Origin: Asanoa hainanensis
GTDB lineage: Bacteria > Actinomycetota > Actinomycetes > Mycobacteriales > Micromonosporaceae
Length of the DNA: 64,000 bases
Direction: 5' to 3'
Assembly (NCBI RefSeq): GCF_900188485.1
Contig: NZ_FZPH01000008.1
Span: 124,001 to 188,000 of the forward strand
Each line of letters begins with the position of its first letter. Within the stretch, counting starts at the first letter, position 1. The notes beneath the pieces are model-generated. The model was not told where the DNA came from. It saw nothing but the letters and a program-made list of their open reading frames with translations, and did no database searches. The position numbers were made by a program, and so were the translations under genes. This document shows positions 15,853 through 24,095 of the stretch, one piece after another.

Positions 15853-17271
15853 GTGTCCACCGCCAACGACAGCTTCGACCCCTCCACCACCCTCTGGCGC
15901 GACGGCCGCCCGGTCTACGACCGGCGTGACACGGTCTGCGTGGTCGGTGCCGGCGCCAGCGGCCTCGCCGCGGTCAAGAACCTGCGCGAGCACGGCTTCG
16001 GCGTCGACTGCTACGAGCGCGAGACCAGCGTCGGCGGCGCCTGGAACTGGCGGCACGACCGCAGCCCGATCTACGCCAACACCCACCTGATCTCGTCGAA
16101 GCCGTTCACCCAGTTCCCGGACTTCCCGATGCCGGACACCTGGCCGGACTACCCGCACCACAGCCAGTTGCTGTCCTACCTGGAGCGCTACGCCGAGCAC
16201 TTCGACCTCAATCCGCACGTCTGGTTCGGCACCGAGGTGGTCAAGGTCGAGCCGGCCGACGACACGAGCTGGGACGTGACCACCCGCAGCGCCGGCGGAG
16301 CCGGTTCCGAGCGGACCCACCGCTACCTGGCCGTCGTGCTGGCCAACGGGCACAACTGGGCGCCGAAGCAGCCCGCCTACGAGGGGCTCGACGAGTTCCG
16401 GGGGCAGACGATGCACGCGTCCGCCTACAAGGACCCCAAGGAGCTGCGCGGCCGCCGGGTGCTGGTGGTCGGCGGCGGCAACACCGGGTGCGACATCGCG
16501 GTCGAGGCGGCCACGTCGGCGAGCCAGACCTGGCACTCCACCCGGCGCGGCTACTGGTACCTGCCGAAGTATCTGCTGGGCCGCCCGGCCGACCAGGTCA
16601 ACGACCAGATGCAGGCGGCCCGGCTGCCGCTGGGCGTGCGACAGTGGCTGGCCGCCCGCACGCTGCGGCTCACCGTCGGCGACCAGGGCCGGTTCGGCCT
16701 GCCGAAGCCCGACCACAAGGTCTTCGAGACCCACCCGATCTCCAACAGCCAGCTGATGTACCACCTCGGCCACGGCACGATCACGCCCGTGCCCGACGTG
16801 CGGCGCTTCCATCGCTCCGCGGTCGAGCTGACCGACGGCCGGCAGGTCGAGCCCGACCTGGTCGTCTTCGCCACCGGCTACCTGCCCCGGTTCGAGTTCC
16901 TCGCGCCCGAGATCCTCGGCGCCGACGAGCACGGCCGACCCACGCTCTACCTGCACGCGTTCCCGCGCACGTACCCGACGCTCGCCGTGGCCGGCCTGCT
17001 GCAACCCGACTCCGGGCTGTTCCCGCTGGTGCACTGGCAGACCGTGCTGATCGCCCGCTGGCTGCGGCTGCGCGACCGCGACCTGGCCCGGGCGGCCGCG
17101 TTCTGGTCGCGTGCCTCGGCCGACGTGGGCAAGCGCTGGAACCGGGCCCGGGTCAAGGACTCGACGCGGCACTGGTTCGAGGTCAACCACATCGACTACC
17201 TGCGGGCCCTCCAGAGCGCCCTGGACGAGCTCTCCCCGGCCACTGCGACGGCAGCAAGGAGCACGCGATGA
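15853..17271 (+). CDS. Flavin-containing monooxygenase
   Basis: This 472-residue flavoprotein monooxygenase inserts one oxygen using NADPH and FAD. It has the FAD site VCVVGAGASGLAAVKNL, the FMO signature-like FRGQTMHASAYKDP, a second Rossmann motif VLVVGGGNTGCDIAVEA for NADPH, and the C-terminal VVFATGYLP. This class includes Baeyer-Villiger enzymes and N- or S-oxygenases, and its substrate cannot be predicted. The start is the GTG at 15853 behind GGAAGGA. Its stop overlaps the start of the hydrolase-fold protein at 17268 (ATGA), a tight coupling that suggests the two act on the same compound. Confidence 0.87.
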   Translation: MSTANDSFDPSTTLWRDGRPVYDRRDTVCVVGAGASGLAAVKNLREHGFGVDCYERETSVGGAWNWRHDRSPIYANTHLISSKPFTQFPDFPMPDTWPDYPHHSQLLSYLERYAEHFDLNPHVWFGTEVVKVEPADDTSWDVTTRSAGGAGSERTHRYLAVVLANGHNWAPKQPAYEGLDEFRGQTMHASAYKDPKELRGRRVLVVGGGNTGCDIAVEAATSASQTWHSTRRGYWYLPKYLLGRPADQVNDQMQAARLPLGVRQWLAARTLRLTVGDQGRFGLPKPDHKVFETHPISNSQLMYHLGHGTITPVPDVRRFHRSAVELTDGRQVEPDLVVFATGYLPRFEFLAPEILGADEHGRPTLYLHAFPRTYPTLAVAGLLQPDSGLFPLVHWQTVLIARWLRLRDRDLARAAAFWSRASADVGKRWNRARVKDSTRHWFEVNHIDYLRALQSALDELSPATATAARSTR

Positions 17272-18077
17272 CCTCCGTGCGGATCATGCGTAACCGCGAC
17301 TGGGCCAACCCGGTGCCGCCGGCCCGCCGCGAGGTGCTCACCGCGACCCCCGAGCTGCCCGACGACAGCAAGCCGCCGGTGCTGTTCGTGCCGGGTTTCG
17401 GGCACGGCGCCTGGGCGTACGCGGAGCACTGGCTGGAGCACGCCGCCGGCCGCGGCTTCGCGGCCCACGCGGTCAGCCCGCGCGGCCACGGCAACAGCGA
17501 GCCGGCGCCGAAAGCCGAGCTCCGGGCGTACGCGCACGACGTCGTGCAGGTCGCCGCCGGCCTGCCGCGCCAGGCGGTCCTGGTCGGCCACGGCGCAGGG
17601 GCCCTCGTGGTGGCGCACGCGCTGGCCCGCTATCCCGCCCGCGCCGGCGTGCTGGCCGCGCCGGTGTTCGGCGGCTGGGCGACGCTGGGTCTGGCGCTGC
17701 GGCACAACCTGTTCGGCACGCTGCCGGGCGCGTTCGGCGGCAAGGTGCGGGTTGGCCGGCGGCAGTTGTTCAGCCGCGACCTGCCGGAGCCGGTCGCGCG
17801 CGACTACCTGAAGCGGATCGGCCACGCCTCGCGGCGCGCCCAGTGGGAGCTGCTGCGGTCGCGGGCGCCGGAGGAGCCGGTCGGCGCCCCGCCGGTGCTG
17901 GTGGTCGGCACGCCCGACGACCGGGTGGTGCCGCGGTCGGCGCTCGACCGGGTGGCCGCGCGCTACGGCGGTGCGCCGCTGCTGTTCCCGGGCATGGGCC
18001 ACGACCTGATGCTCGACGCCCGCTGGCCGGAGCCCCTGGACGCGATCCTGGACTGGCTGGAGAAGGGCGACCACTAA
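17268..18077 (+). CDS. Alpha/beta-hydrolase-fold protein lacking the nucleophile Ser
   Basis: This 269-residue protein has the whole alpha/beta-hydrolase frame: VLFVPGFGHGAWAYAEHW (oxyanion loop), AVSPRGHGNSEP, VLVVGTPDDRVVP with the acidic residue, and LLFPGMGHDLML with the catalytic His. The nucleophile elbow, however, reads LVGHGAGALVV, so the usual Gly-His-Ser-x-Gly serine is a glycine. The protein is therefore probably not an ordinary esterase; it may bind a ligand, catalyse a non-hydrolytic step, or be degenerate. It is translationally coupled to the flavin monooxygenase upstream. Its stop overlaps the convergent LacI regulator by 4 bp. Confidence 0.8.
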   Translation: MTSVRIMRNRDWANPVPPARREVLTATPELPDDSKPPVLFVPGFGHGAWAYAEHWLEHAAGRGFAAHAVSPRGHGNSEPAPKAELRAYAHDVVQVAAGLPRQAVLVGHGAGALVVAHALARYPARAGVLAAPVFGGWATLGLALRHNLFGTLPGAFGGKVRVGRRQLFSRDLPEPVARDYLKRIGHASRRAQWELLRSRAPEEPVGAPPVLVVGTPDDRVVPRSALDRVAARYGGAPLLFPGMGHDLMLDARWPEPLDAILDWLEKGDH

Positions 18078-19114
18078 GAGGAGGCGCGGACCACCAGCGT
18101 CGGCTCGAAGACCACCGCGGCCGTCTCGCGCCCGGGGTTGTCGATGTGCGCCATCAGCAGGCGGGCCGCCTCGGCCGCCATGTCCTCCAGCGGCTGGCGC
18201 ACCGTCGTGAGCTGCGGGCGGGCGGCCAGCGCGGCGCTGCTGTCGTCGAAGCCGACGACCGCGATCTCGTCGGGCACCCGGCGGCCGAGCTCGTGCAGCG
18301 CGGCCAGACCGCCCTGGGCCATCAGGTCGTTGGCCACGAAGACGCCGTCGAGGTCCGGGTTGTCGGCGAGCAGCTCGCGCATCCCGCGTTCGCCGCTCTC
18401 GTGCGTGAAGTTGCCGATGACGGACGGCACGAAGGACTGACCGAGCCGGGCCATCGCCGCGCGGAAGCCCGCGCTGCGGTCGACGCTGGCCGGCACGTCG
18501 ATCGGACCCGTGATCATGCCGACCCGGCGCCGGCCCCGGGACACCAGGTGCTCCGCGGCGAGCGCGGCGCCCCGGTCGTTGGCCACGTCGACGTGGCTGA
18601 TCGGCACGGGCCGGGCCGGGCGACCGATCACCACGCCGGCCAGCCCGGCGTCGGCGAGGAGCTGGGGGAGCGTGTCACCGGGGTGCAGCGACAGCACCAC
18701 CGAGCCGTCGGCCTGGCCCTGGCGCAGGTCGCCGACGAGCTGGCCGCGGGCCTGGTCGGCGCCCACGAGCTGGAGCGCGAGCTGGATGCCGGCCGGGCGC
18801 AGCGCGCTCATCAGGCCGCCGACGACCCGGCCGAAGAACGGGTCGCTGAAGAAGCGGCTCATGAACGGGTCGTCGTCGTGGCTCTCCGAGTCCGAGACGA
18901 CCAGGGCGATCGTGCCGGTGCGCCGGGTGACCAGCGAGCGGGCGGCGCGGTTGGCCACGTAGCCGGTGGCGTTCACCGCGTTCCACACGACCTCGTGCAG
19001 CTCGGGGTTGACGTTGCGGATGCCGTTGATGACGCGGGAGACCGTGGCCCGGGAGACCCCCGCGAGCCGGGCCACGTCCTCCAGGGTCGGCAGGCGTGCG
19101 TTGTCGGTGGTCAC
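18074..19114 (-). CDS. LacI-family transcriptional regulator of the beta-glucan island
   Basis: This 346-residue LacI/GalR repressor has the DNA-binding head LPTLEDVARLAGVSRATVSRVINGIRNVNPEL with hinge helix, then a periplasmic-binding-protein-like ligand domain (IALVVSDSESHDDD..., GVVIGRPA, RRVGMITGP, GVFVANDLMAQGGLAAL, VVGFDDSSAALAARPQLTTV). By relation to CelR-type regulators the effector may be a beta-glucan disaccharide such as cellobiose or laminaribiose. The GTG at 19114 is chosen because the helix-turn-helix starts 8 residues later. A 28-bp perfect palindrome 30 nt upstream is the likely self-operator. The same core palindrome precedes both glycosidase genes. Confidence 0.9.
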   Translation of the reverse strand: MTTDNARLPTLEDVARLAGVSRATVSRVINGIRNVNPELHEVVWNAVNATGYVANRAARSLVTRRTGTIALVVSDSESHDDDPFMSRFFSDPFFGRVVGGLMSALRPAGIQLALQLVGADQARGQLVGDLRQGQADGSVVLSLHPGDTLPQLLADAGLAGVVIGRPARPVPISHVDVANDRGAALAAEHLVSRGRRRVGMITGPIDVPASVDRSAGFRAAMARLGQSFVPSVIGNFTHESGERGMRELLADNPDLDGVFVANDLMAQGGLAALHELGRRVPDEIAVVGFDDSSAALAARPQLTTVRQPLEDMAAEAARLLMAHIDNPGRETAAVVFEPTLVVRASS

Positions 19115-19143
19115 GTCGCGCGTCGGCCCTCTCGTGTCGAACC

Positions 19144-19171
19144 GGCGGGCGGAGAGCGCTCTCCGCCCGCC
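19144..19171. promoter_or_regulatory. LacI operator 1 (28-bp perfect palindrome)
   Basis: A perfect 28-bp palindrome is centred on GGAGAGCGCTCTCC (19151-19164) and lies 30 nt upstream of the lacI start. The 14-bp core recurs at 22646-22659 and 22751-22764. It resembles the CelR/LacI consensus TGGGAGCGCTCCCA of actinobacterial cellulase genes. It implies autoregulation of the repressor. Confidence 0.8.
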
Positions 19172-19218
19172 TGGTGAAGCCAACGCTAGCAGGGAGGCGG
19201 TCCGCCACCCATCCGAGA

Positions 19219-22200
19219 TCACCGATACACGCCGAACTCCCACAGCGAATACCCGTACGCGGTGGCCCGGGTCTGTCCGTTCATCCGGACGTAGCGGCCC
19301 GTGCCGGTGATCGCGAGGCTGTCGAAGCCCCCGTTGCCGCTCGTCGTCGCGTACACCGTGGTCCAGGTGTTGCCGTCGTTCGAGGTCTGCACCTGGTAAC
19401 CGGTTGCGTAGGCGGCCTCCCACGCGAGCTGCACGTGGTTGAAGGACTGCACCGAGCCGAGGTCCACCCGCACCCACGCCGTCGGCACCCACTCACTGGC
19501 CCAGCGGGTGGCGTAGTCGCCGTCGACGGCGTACGCAGGAAGCTGCGGGCCGTTGGTGCCGGTCGGCTGGTACGTCGACGCGGTCACCGGCCGCCCCCGG
19601 GCGATGTTGGTGCCCGCGACCGTCGGCGGCACGACCCTGAACGACCGCTGCTCGATGCCGACGTTGCCCTGGCCGTCGAACGCGTAGACGTAGACCTTCC
19701 ACACGCCGAGCTGCTCGGGCGCCCGCACCGAGAACGTGCCGTTGCCGGTCTCGGTGAACGTGACGTTCGAGAAGCCCGTACCGCCGGTGATGTGCTTGTT
19801 GCTGAACATCAGGTTGTAGCGGACCAGGTCGCCCTGCGGGTCGGTGGCCGCGACCGACACCGGGAACGTGCCGCCCGCTGGCACGGCCGTCTGTGAGCCG
19901 ACCGTCATCGTGGTGATCTCGGGCGGGGTGTTCGGAGCGGGTTGGCCGGAGTACGCCTGCCGCAGCGCGTGGTAGCCCAGCCGGCGCCAGCCGCCCGTGG
20001 TCACGTTGAGCCAGACGCCGCCGAAGTCGTTCTCGAGGCCGTAGTGGAACTCGGTGGCACCGAGCGCGACGCCCGGGTGCGACTTGATCGCCGCCCAGCT
20101 CGCCGCGTAGCCGGCCCGCTTCTCGAGGTCCGACGGCTCGTCCGGCACGCCGTTGACGTCGTTCGGGACCTCCCACTCGCCGTCGGGTCCGGCCTCGGTC
20201 ACGATGTACGGCTTGGTGTAGCCGCCCGCGATCCAGTCGTTCTTCACCCCGCCGATGGCGCCGTACGAGTTGACCGCCAGCAGGTCGAGCGCCGGCGAGT
20301 ACGGCTTGTAGTAGGTCCACGCGTGGGTGTACGCGTCGGTCGAGGTGACCGGGTGGTTGGGGTCGGCGGCATGGATCGCCACCGCGACCTCGTTGACGAA
20401 CCGGGCGTACGCCACCCGCCGCGCCTCGACCACGTCCGGTGCGAGCCCGTGGTCCTGCATGGTCAAGATGACCTCGTTGCCGACGTCCCACATGAGCACG
20501 CCCTGGCGGCCCTTGAGCGCGTTGACCCGGGCGACGATCTCGGCCTTCACGGTGTTCTTGTACGCGGTGTCGTTGACATAGTCGGCACCCTGGTTCAGCC
20601 AGTGCCCGACGATCACCTTGATGCCCTGGCGGGCGGCGGCGTCCAGCAGCACCGGGGTCTGCGCGTCGTCGACGCCCCAGGTGCGGATGGTGTTGACGCC
20701 CATGTTCTTCAGATCGCGCAGATAGCCGTCGGCGGCACCCTGCGGCGGGCCGTAGGTGAGCCCGCGGACCTCCCACGGCGCCCCGTTGACCTGGAGCTGC
20801 CAGTTGCCCTGGGTCCCCGTGACCCGCACGACGCTGGGACCGGCCGGCACCGCCGGGTCGGTCATCGCCGCCGGCGTGGTGCCGGTGGCCCGGGCGACCG
20901 AGACCGAGTCGACGCTGAGCACGCCGCCCGAGGTGGTGTCCGGCGTCGGGACGGTGAAGCCGGCGATGCCGCTCGGGTAGAGGCCACCGATGGCCAGGTC
21001 GAAGCGCAGGTAGAAGCCGTGGTGCACGGCCGCCTGCCAGGCGGTGACGCCGACCTGGCTCTCGCGGACCACCCAGGTCTGCCGGCCGTCGAGGTAGAAC
21101 CGGATCTCCTCGTCGGTCTTCGTGCGGTCGATCACCTGGCTGTACTCGTGGTAGCCGCTCTGGCAGCCGGTGCAGGACGCGAGCCCGCTGGTGCGGCCGT
21201 TGTACTCGCCGCACGGGCCGTCGGGCGCGGTGCCGCAGTGCAGCGTCTGGGAGAGCTGGTTGCGCCCGTTGACGCCGCTCATGATGTCGGTCTCGCCGAT
21301 GCCCGGCCAGTTGGTGAAGTTGCCCCGGAACGCGGCGCCGGTGGCCCGGAACGCCGGCCAGTAGCCGAGGCCGTTGGCGACGTCCGGCTGCTTCAGCACC
21401 GCGCTGAACCGGGTGAGCTGGCCGGGCTGCGGCGCGAAGTCGGTGCGCTGGGTCTCGATGCGACCCGAGGTCCAGTTGCCGGCGCCGTCCCGCGTCGCGC
21501 GGATCGCGAGCCGGCCGGCGCCGTCGAGGGTGGCATTCGCCGCGCTGGCGGTCTCGACCGAGCCGGTGCCCCAGTTCGCCGCGCCGCCCGGGTACTGCGT
21601 GCCCGTGCGGACCAGCCAGTTGGCGGCGTTGGGCGCGGCGTTGGCGGCGCCGGTGAAGTCGTCGCTCCAGATCGTCTGCCAGGTGCCGGGGTCGGGATCG
21701 GGGTCCGGGTTCGTGGTGCCGCCGGTCGTGAAGACCTGGAGCTCCCACAGCGAGTAGCCGTAGCCGGAGCCGCGGGCCGTCCCGTACATCCTTATGTACC
21801 GCCCGGTGCCGCTGACGTTCAGCGTCTGCGTGCCGCCCGTGCCGGTCGTCGTCGCGTACACGTCGGTCCAGGTGGTGCCGTTGGTCGAGGTCTGGATCTG
21901 GAACGCGCGCCCGTAGGCGCCCTCCCACTGCAGGACGACCCGGCAGACGGCCTGGCTGGAGCCGAGGTCGACCTGGATCCACTGTGGATCGGCGAAGACG
22001 CTCGACCAGCGGGTGCCGGGGTTGCCGTCGACGGCCATGGTCGCCTCGACGCCGGCGCCCTCGGTGGTCGACGCGGTGGCCGGTCGGCCCTGCGCGGCGT
22101 TGGTGGTGCCACAGGTGCCCGGGTTCGGGTTGGTGCCGCCGATCGTGCCGTGCACCTGGAACTCCCACAGCGAATAGCCGTAGCCGCTGTTGCGGACCGT

Positions 22201-22608
22201 GCCGTACATCCGGACGTAGCGCCCGGTGCCGGTGACGTTCAGCGTCTGCGTGCCGCCCGGGCCGGTCGTCGTCGAGTAGATGTCGGTCCAGGTCGTGCCG
22301 TTCGGCGAGGTCTGGATCTGGAAGGCCCGGGCGGACGCGCCCTCCCAGTTCAGCGTGATCTGGGTGATCGAGGCGGTGGCACCGAGGTCGACCTGGATCC
22401 ACTGCGGATCCGACCAGGCCGAGCCCCAGCGCGTGGCCGGGTTGCCGTCGACGGCGGCGGAGGCGGGCAGGTCGGCGCCCTGCGCGGAGGACGCGGTCGC
22501 CGGTTTGCCCTGCGAGATGACGGCGTCGGCCGCGCTGGCCGGGGTAGGTGCGGCCACGGTGAGTCCGGTGACGAGGAGAAGGACGGCCGTGAGCAGGCGA
22601 GGTTTCAC
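19219..22608 (-). CDS. Secreted multidomain beta-glucanase-like protein with three discoidin domains
   Basis: The 1129-residue protein begins with a signal peptide (VKPRLLTAVLLLVTGLTV...PASAADA). Two F5/8 type C (discoidin) domains at about 28-155 and 165-295 bind sugars. A GH16-like domain follows (about 310-565), where the active-site motif reads GETDIMS instead of GExDxxE, so the acid/base Glu is a Ser. A TIM-barrel glycosidase (about 575-905) has WDVGNEV (acid/base) and YIVTEAGPDGEW (nucleophile), as in GH2/GH5/GH72-like enzymes. An Ig-like domain and a third discoidin domain end the protein. The GTG at 22608 is chosen because GGAAAGG precedes it; a longer frame to 22698 would contain the operator. 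It is probably a secreted beta-1,3-glucan-acting enzyme. Confidence 0.82.
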   Translation of the reverse strand: MKPRLLTAVLLLVTGLTVAAPTPASAADAVISQGKPATASSAQGADLPASAAVDGNPATRWGSAWSDPQWIQVDLGATASITQITLNWEGASARAFQIQTSPNGTTWTDIYSTTTGPGGTQTLNVTGTGRYVRMYGTVRNSGYGYSLWEFQVHGTIGGTNPNPGTCGTTNAAQGRPATASTTEGAGVEATMAVDGNPGTRWSSVFADPQWIQVDLGSSQAVCRVVLQWEGAYGRAFQIQTSTNGTTWTDVYATTTGTGGTQTLNVSGTGRYIRMYGTARGSGYGYSLWELQVFTTGGTTNPDPDPDPGTWQTIWSDDFTGAANAAPNAANWLVRTGTQYPGGAANWGTGSVETASAANATLDGAGRLAIRATRDGAGNWTSGRIETQRTDFAPQPGQLTRFSAVLKQPDVANGLGYWPAFRATGAAFRGNFTNWPGIGETDIMSGVNGRNQLSQTLHCGTAPDGPCGEYNGRTSGLASCTGCQSGYHEYSQVIDRTKTDEEIRFYLDGRQTWVVRESQVGVTAWQAAVHHGFYLRFDLAIGGLYPSGIAGFTVPTPDTTSGGVLSVDSVSVARATGTTPAAMTDPAVPAGPSVVRVTGTQGNWQLQVNGAPWEVRGLTYGPPQGAADGYLRDLKNMGVNTIRTWGVDDAQTPVLLDAAARQGIKVIVGHWLNQGADYVNDTAYKNTVKAEIVARVNALKGRQGVLMWDVGNEVILTMQDHGLAPDVVEARRVAYARFVNEVAVAIHAADPNHPVTSTDAYTHAWTYYKPYSPALDLLAVNSYGAIGGVKNDWIAGGYTKPYIVTEAGPDGEWEVPNDVNGVPDEPSDLEKRAGYAASWAAIKSHPGVALGATEFHYGLENDFGGVWLNVTTGGWRRLGYHALRQAYSGQPAPNTPPEITTMTVGSQTAVPAGGTFPVSVAATDPQGDLVRYNLMFSNKHITGGTGFSNVTFTETGNGTFSVRAPEQLGVWKVYVYAFDGQGNVGIEQRSFRVVPPTVAGTNIARGRPVTASTYQPTGTNGPQLPAYAVDGDYATRWASEWVPTAWVRVDLGSVQSFNHVQLAWEAAYATGYQVQTSNDGNTWTTVYATTSGNGGFDSLAITGTGRYVRMNGQTRATAYGYSLWEFGVYR
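21727..22524 (-). repeat. Duplicated discoidin-domain coding segment
   Basis: Two approximately 380-bp segments (about 21727-22107 and 22144-22524) are near-identical in long stretches. Both encode TWTD[IV]Y[AS]TTTG-like, GTQTLNV and RYIRMYGT-type blocks. They are tandem copies of one F5/8 type C domain, and the high DNA identity points to recent duplication or ongoing gene conversion. The third copy at 19219-19600 has diverged more. Confidence 0.75.
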
Positions 22609-22644
22609 GGGGGACTGCCTTTCCGGAGAGGGGACGGAGCTCTT

Positions 22645-22660
22645 TGGAGAGCGCTCTCCA
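22645..22660. promoter_or_regulatory. LacI operator 2, glucanase side
   Basis: The 16-bp perfect palindrome TGGAGAGCGCTCTCCA lies 37 nt upstream of the glucanase start (22608, minus strand), just downstream of the proposed -10 box, so bound repressor would block the start of transcription. Confidence 0.8.
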
Positions 22661-22668
22661 GTGCTGGC

Positions 22669-22698
22669 AGTGTTGCGCTCGACATTCATCGATGTCAA
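22669..22698 (-). promoter_or_regulatory. Promoter of the secreted glucanase gene
   Basis: On the minus strand TTGACA (22698-22693), an 18-bp spacer and AACACT (22674-22669) form a sigma-70-like promoter with a perfect -35 box and a weak -10 box. Operator 2 lies about 9 nt downstream. The promoter is divergent from that of the beta-glucosidase gene, with the two -35 boxes 11 bp apart. Confidence 0.55.
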
Positions 22699-22709
22699 GG
22701 CATGCGGGG

Positions 22710-22739
22710 TTGACAGGAGATCGGTCGGTACCGGACGCT
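22710..22739 (+). promoter_or_regulatory. Promoter of the GH1 beta-glucosidase gene
   Basis: TTGACA (22710-22715), an 18-bp spacer and GACGCT (22734-22739) make a plausible promoter with a perfect -35 box. Operator 3 starts 12 nt downstream of the -10 box. Confidence 0.5.
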
Positions 22740-22750
22740 GGTCTCGATTC

Positions 22751-22764
22751 GGAGAGCGCTCTCC
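22751..22764. promoter_or_regulatory. LacI operator 3, beta-glucosidase side
   Basis: The 14-bp perfect palindrome GGAGAGCGCTCTCC lies between the proposed -10 box and the ribosome site AAGGGA (22765-22770) of the beta-glucosidase gene. Confidence 0.8.
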
Positions 22765-22778
22765 AAGGGAGTGATCAG

Positions 22779-24095
22779 ATGGCTTTCCCGTCCACCTTCT
22801 GGTGGGGCGCGGCCACCGCCGCGTACCAGGTCGAGGGCGCCGTGGCGGAGAACGGCCGGGTGCCGTCCATCTGGGACACGTTCGCGGCGCGGCCGGGTGC
22901 CGTAGTCAACGGCGACACGGGTGCCGGCGCGGCCGACCACTATCACCGGATGGCTGACGACGTCGAGCTGATGGCGTCGCTGGGCCTGACCGCCTACCGG
23001 TTCTCGGTGTCCTGGCCCCGCGCGGCCGACCTCGGCTTCTACGACCGGCTGTGCGACGCGCTGCTCGCCCGCGGGATCCGGCCGGTCGCGACGCTCTACC
23101 ACTTCGACCTGCCGCAGTGGGTCGAGGACGAGGGCGGGTGGACCAGCCGCGACACGGCGTACCGGTTCGCCGAGCACGCGGCGGCGGTGGGGAAGCGGAT
23201 CGGCGACCGGGTCGCGATGTGGAACACCCTCAACGAGCCGTGGTGCTCGGCCTTCCTGGGTTACGGCACCGGCGTGCACGCGCCAGGGCGGCGGGCCGAC
23301 CCGTTCGCGGCCGTGCACCACCTGCTGCTGGCGCACGGGCTGGCGGTGCCGGAGCTCCGGTCGGCGTCGCCCGACTCGATCGTCGGCATCGCGCTCAACG
23401 CGGGGACGGTGCGGGCGGTCACTGACTCACCGGCCGACGTGGACGCCGCGCGCCGGATCGACGGCCTGCTCAACCGGATCTTCTTCGACCCGGTGCTGCG
23501 GGGTTCCTACCCGGCCGACGTGCTCGCCGACACCGAGGGGGTGACCGACTGGGCGTTCGTGCGCGACGGCGACCTCGCGACGATCGGGGCGCCGCTGGAC
23601 GCCCTGGGGGTCAACTACTACCAGCCAGACCTCGTCGGTGCCGCGGTTTCCCCTGTCGACGACGGCAGCCCCTACCCGACCGGCGGCCGCGTCGTGCACC
23701 ACCAGGCGCCCGGCCCGGTGACCGAGATGGGCTGGCCGATCGACCCGACCGGGCTGCGCGACATGCTGCTGCGGGTCACCGCCGACTACGGGCCGCTGCC
23801 GTTGTACGTCACCGAGAACGGCGCCGCCTTCGCGGACACCGTCGTCGACGGTCGGGTGCCCGACGTCGACCGGATCGACTACCTGCGGACCCACCTGGAG
23901 GCGGCGGAGGAGGCGATGGCGGCGGGCGTCGACCTGCGGGGCTACTTCGCCTGGTCGCTGCTCGACAACTTCGAGTGGGCGCTCGGCTACGGCAAGCGGT
24001 TCGGGCTGGTGCACGTCGACTACGAGACGTTCACGCGTACGCCCAAAGACAGCGCTTTCTGGTATCGCGACCTGATCCGCGCTAGTCGATCGTGA
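22779..24095 (+). CDS. bglB: GH1 family beta-glucosidase
   Basis: This 438-residue cytoplasmic enzyme hydrolyses beta-glucosides such as cellobiose or laminaribiose by a retaining mechanism. It opens MAFPSTFWWGAATAAYQVEGA, has the acid/base motif WNTLNEPWC and the nucleophile motif LYVTENGAAF, and ends with the usual GH1 block (GYFAWSLLDNFEWALGYGKRFGLVHVDYET). There is no signal peptide, so oligosaccharides must be imported; no transporter is present in this window. ATG 22779 has AAGGGA 8 nt upstream and operator 3 just before that. It ends by overlapping the convergent otsA gene by 14 bp. Confidence 0.93.
   Translation: MAFPSTFWWGAATAAYQVEGAVAENGRVPSIWDTFAARPGAVVNGDTGAGAADHYHRMADDVELMASLGLTAYRFSVSWPRAADLGFYDRLCDALLARGIRPVATLYHFDLPQWVEDEGGWTSRDTAYRFAEHAAAVGKRIGDRVAMWNTLNEPWCSAFLGYGTGVHAPGRRADPFAAVHHLLLAHGLAVPELRSASPDSIVGIALNAGTVRAVTDSPADVDAARRIDGLLNRIFFDPVLRGSYPADVLADTEGVTDWAFVRDGDLATIGAPLDALGVNYYQPDLVGAAVSPVDDGSPYPTGGRVVHHQAPGPVTEMGWPIDPTGLRDMLLRVTADYGPLPLYVTENGAAFADTVVDGRVPDVDRIDYLRTHLEAAEEAMAAGVDLRGYFAWSLLDNFEWALGYGKRFGLVHVDYETFTRTPKDSAFWYRDLIRASRS

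Noticed and set aside
19493-22402. 969-codon alternative frame on the minus strand in the glucanase gene
   Set aside because: Frame-shifted shadow full of Arg and Pro; the chosen frame contains signal peptide, discoidin and glycosidase motifs.
22609-22698. N-terminal extension of the glucanase to 22698
   Set aside because: It would place operator 2 and the promoter inside the coding region and put 30 residues before the signal peptide; the GTG at 22608 has a ribosome site.
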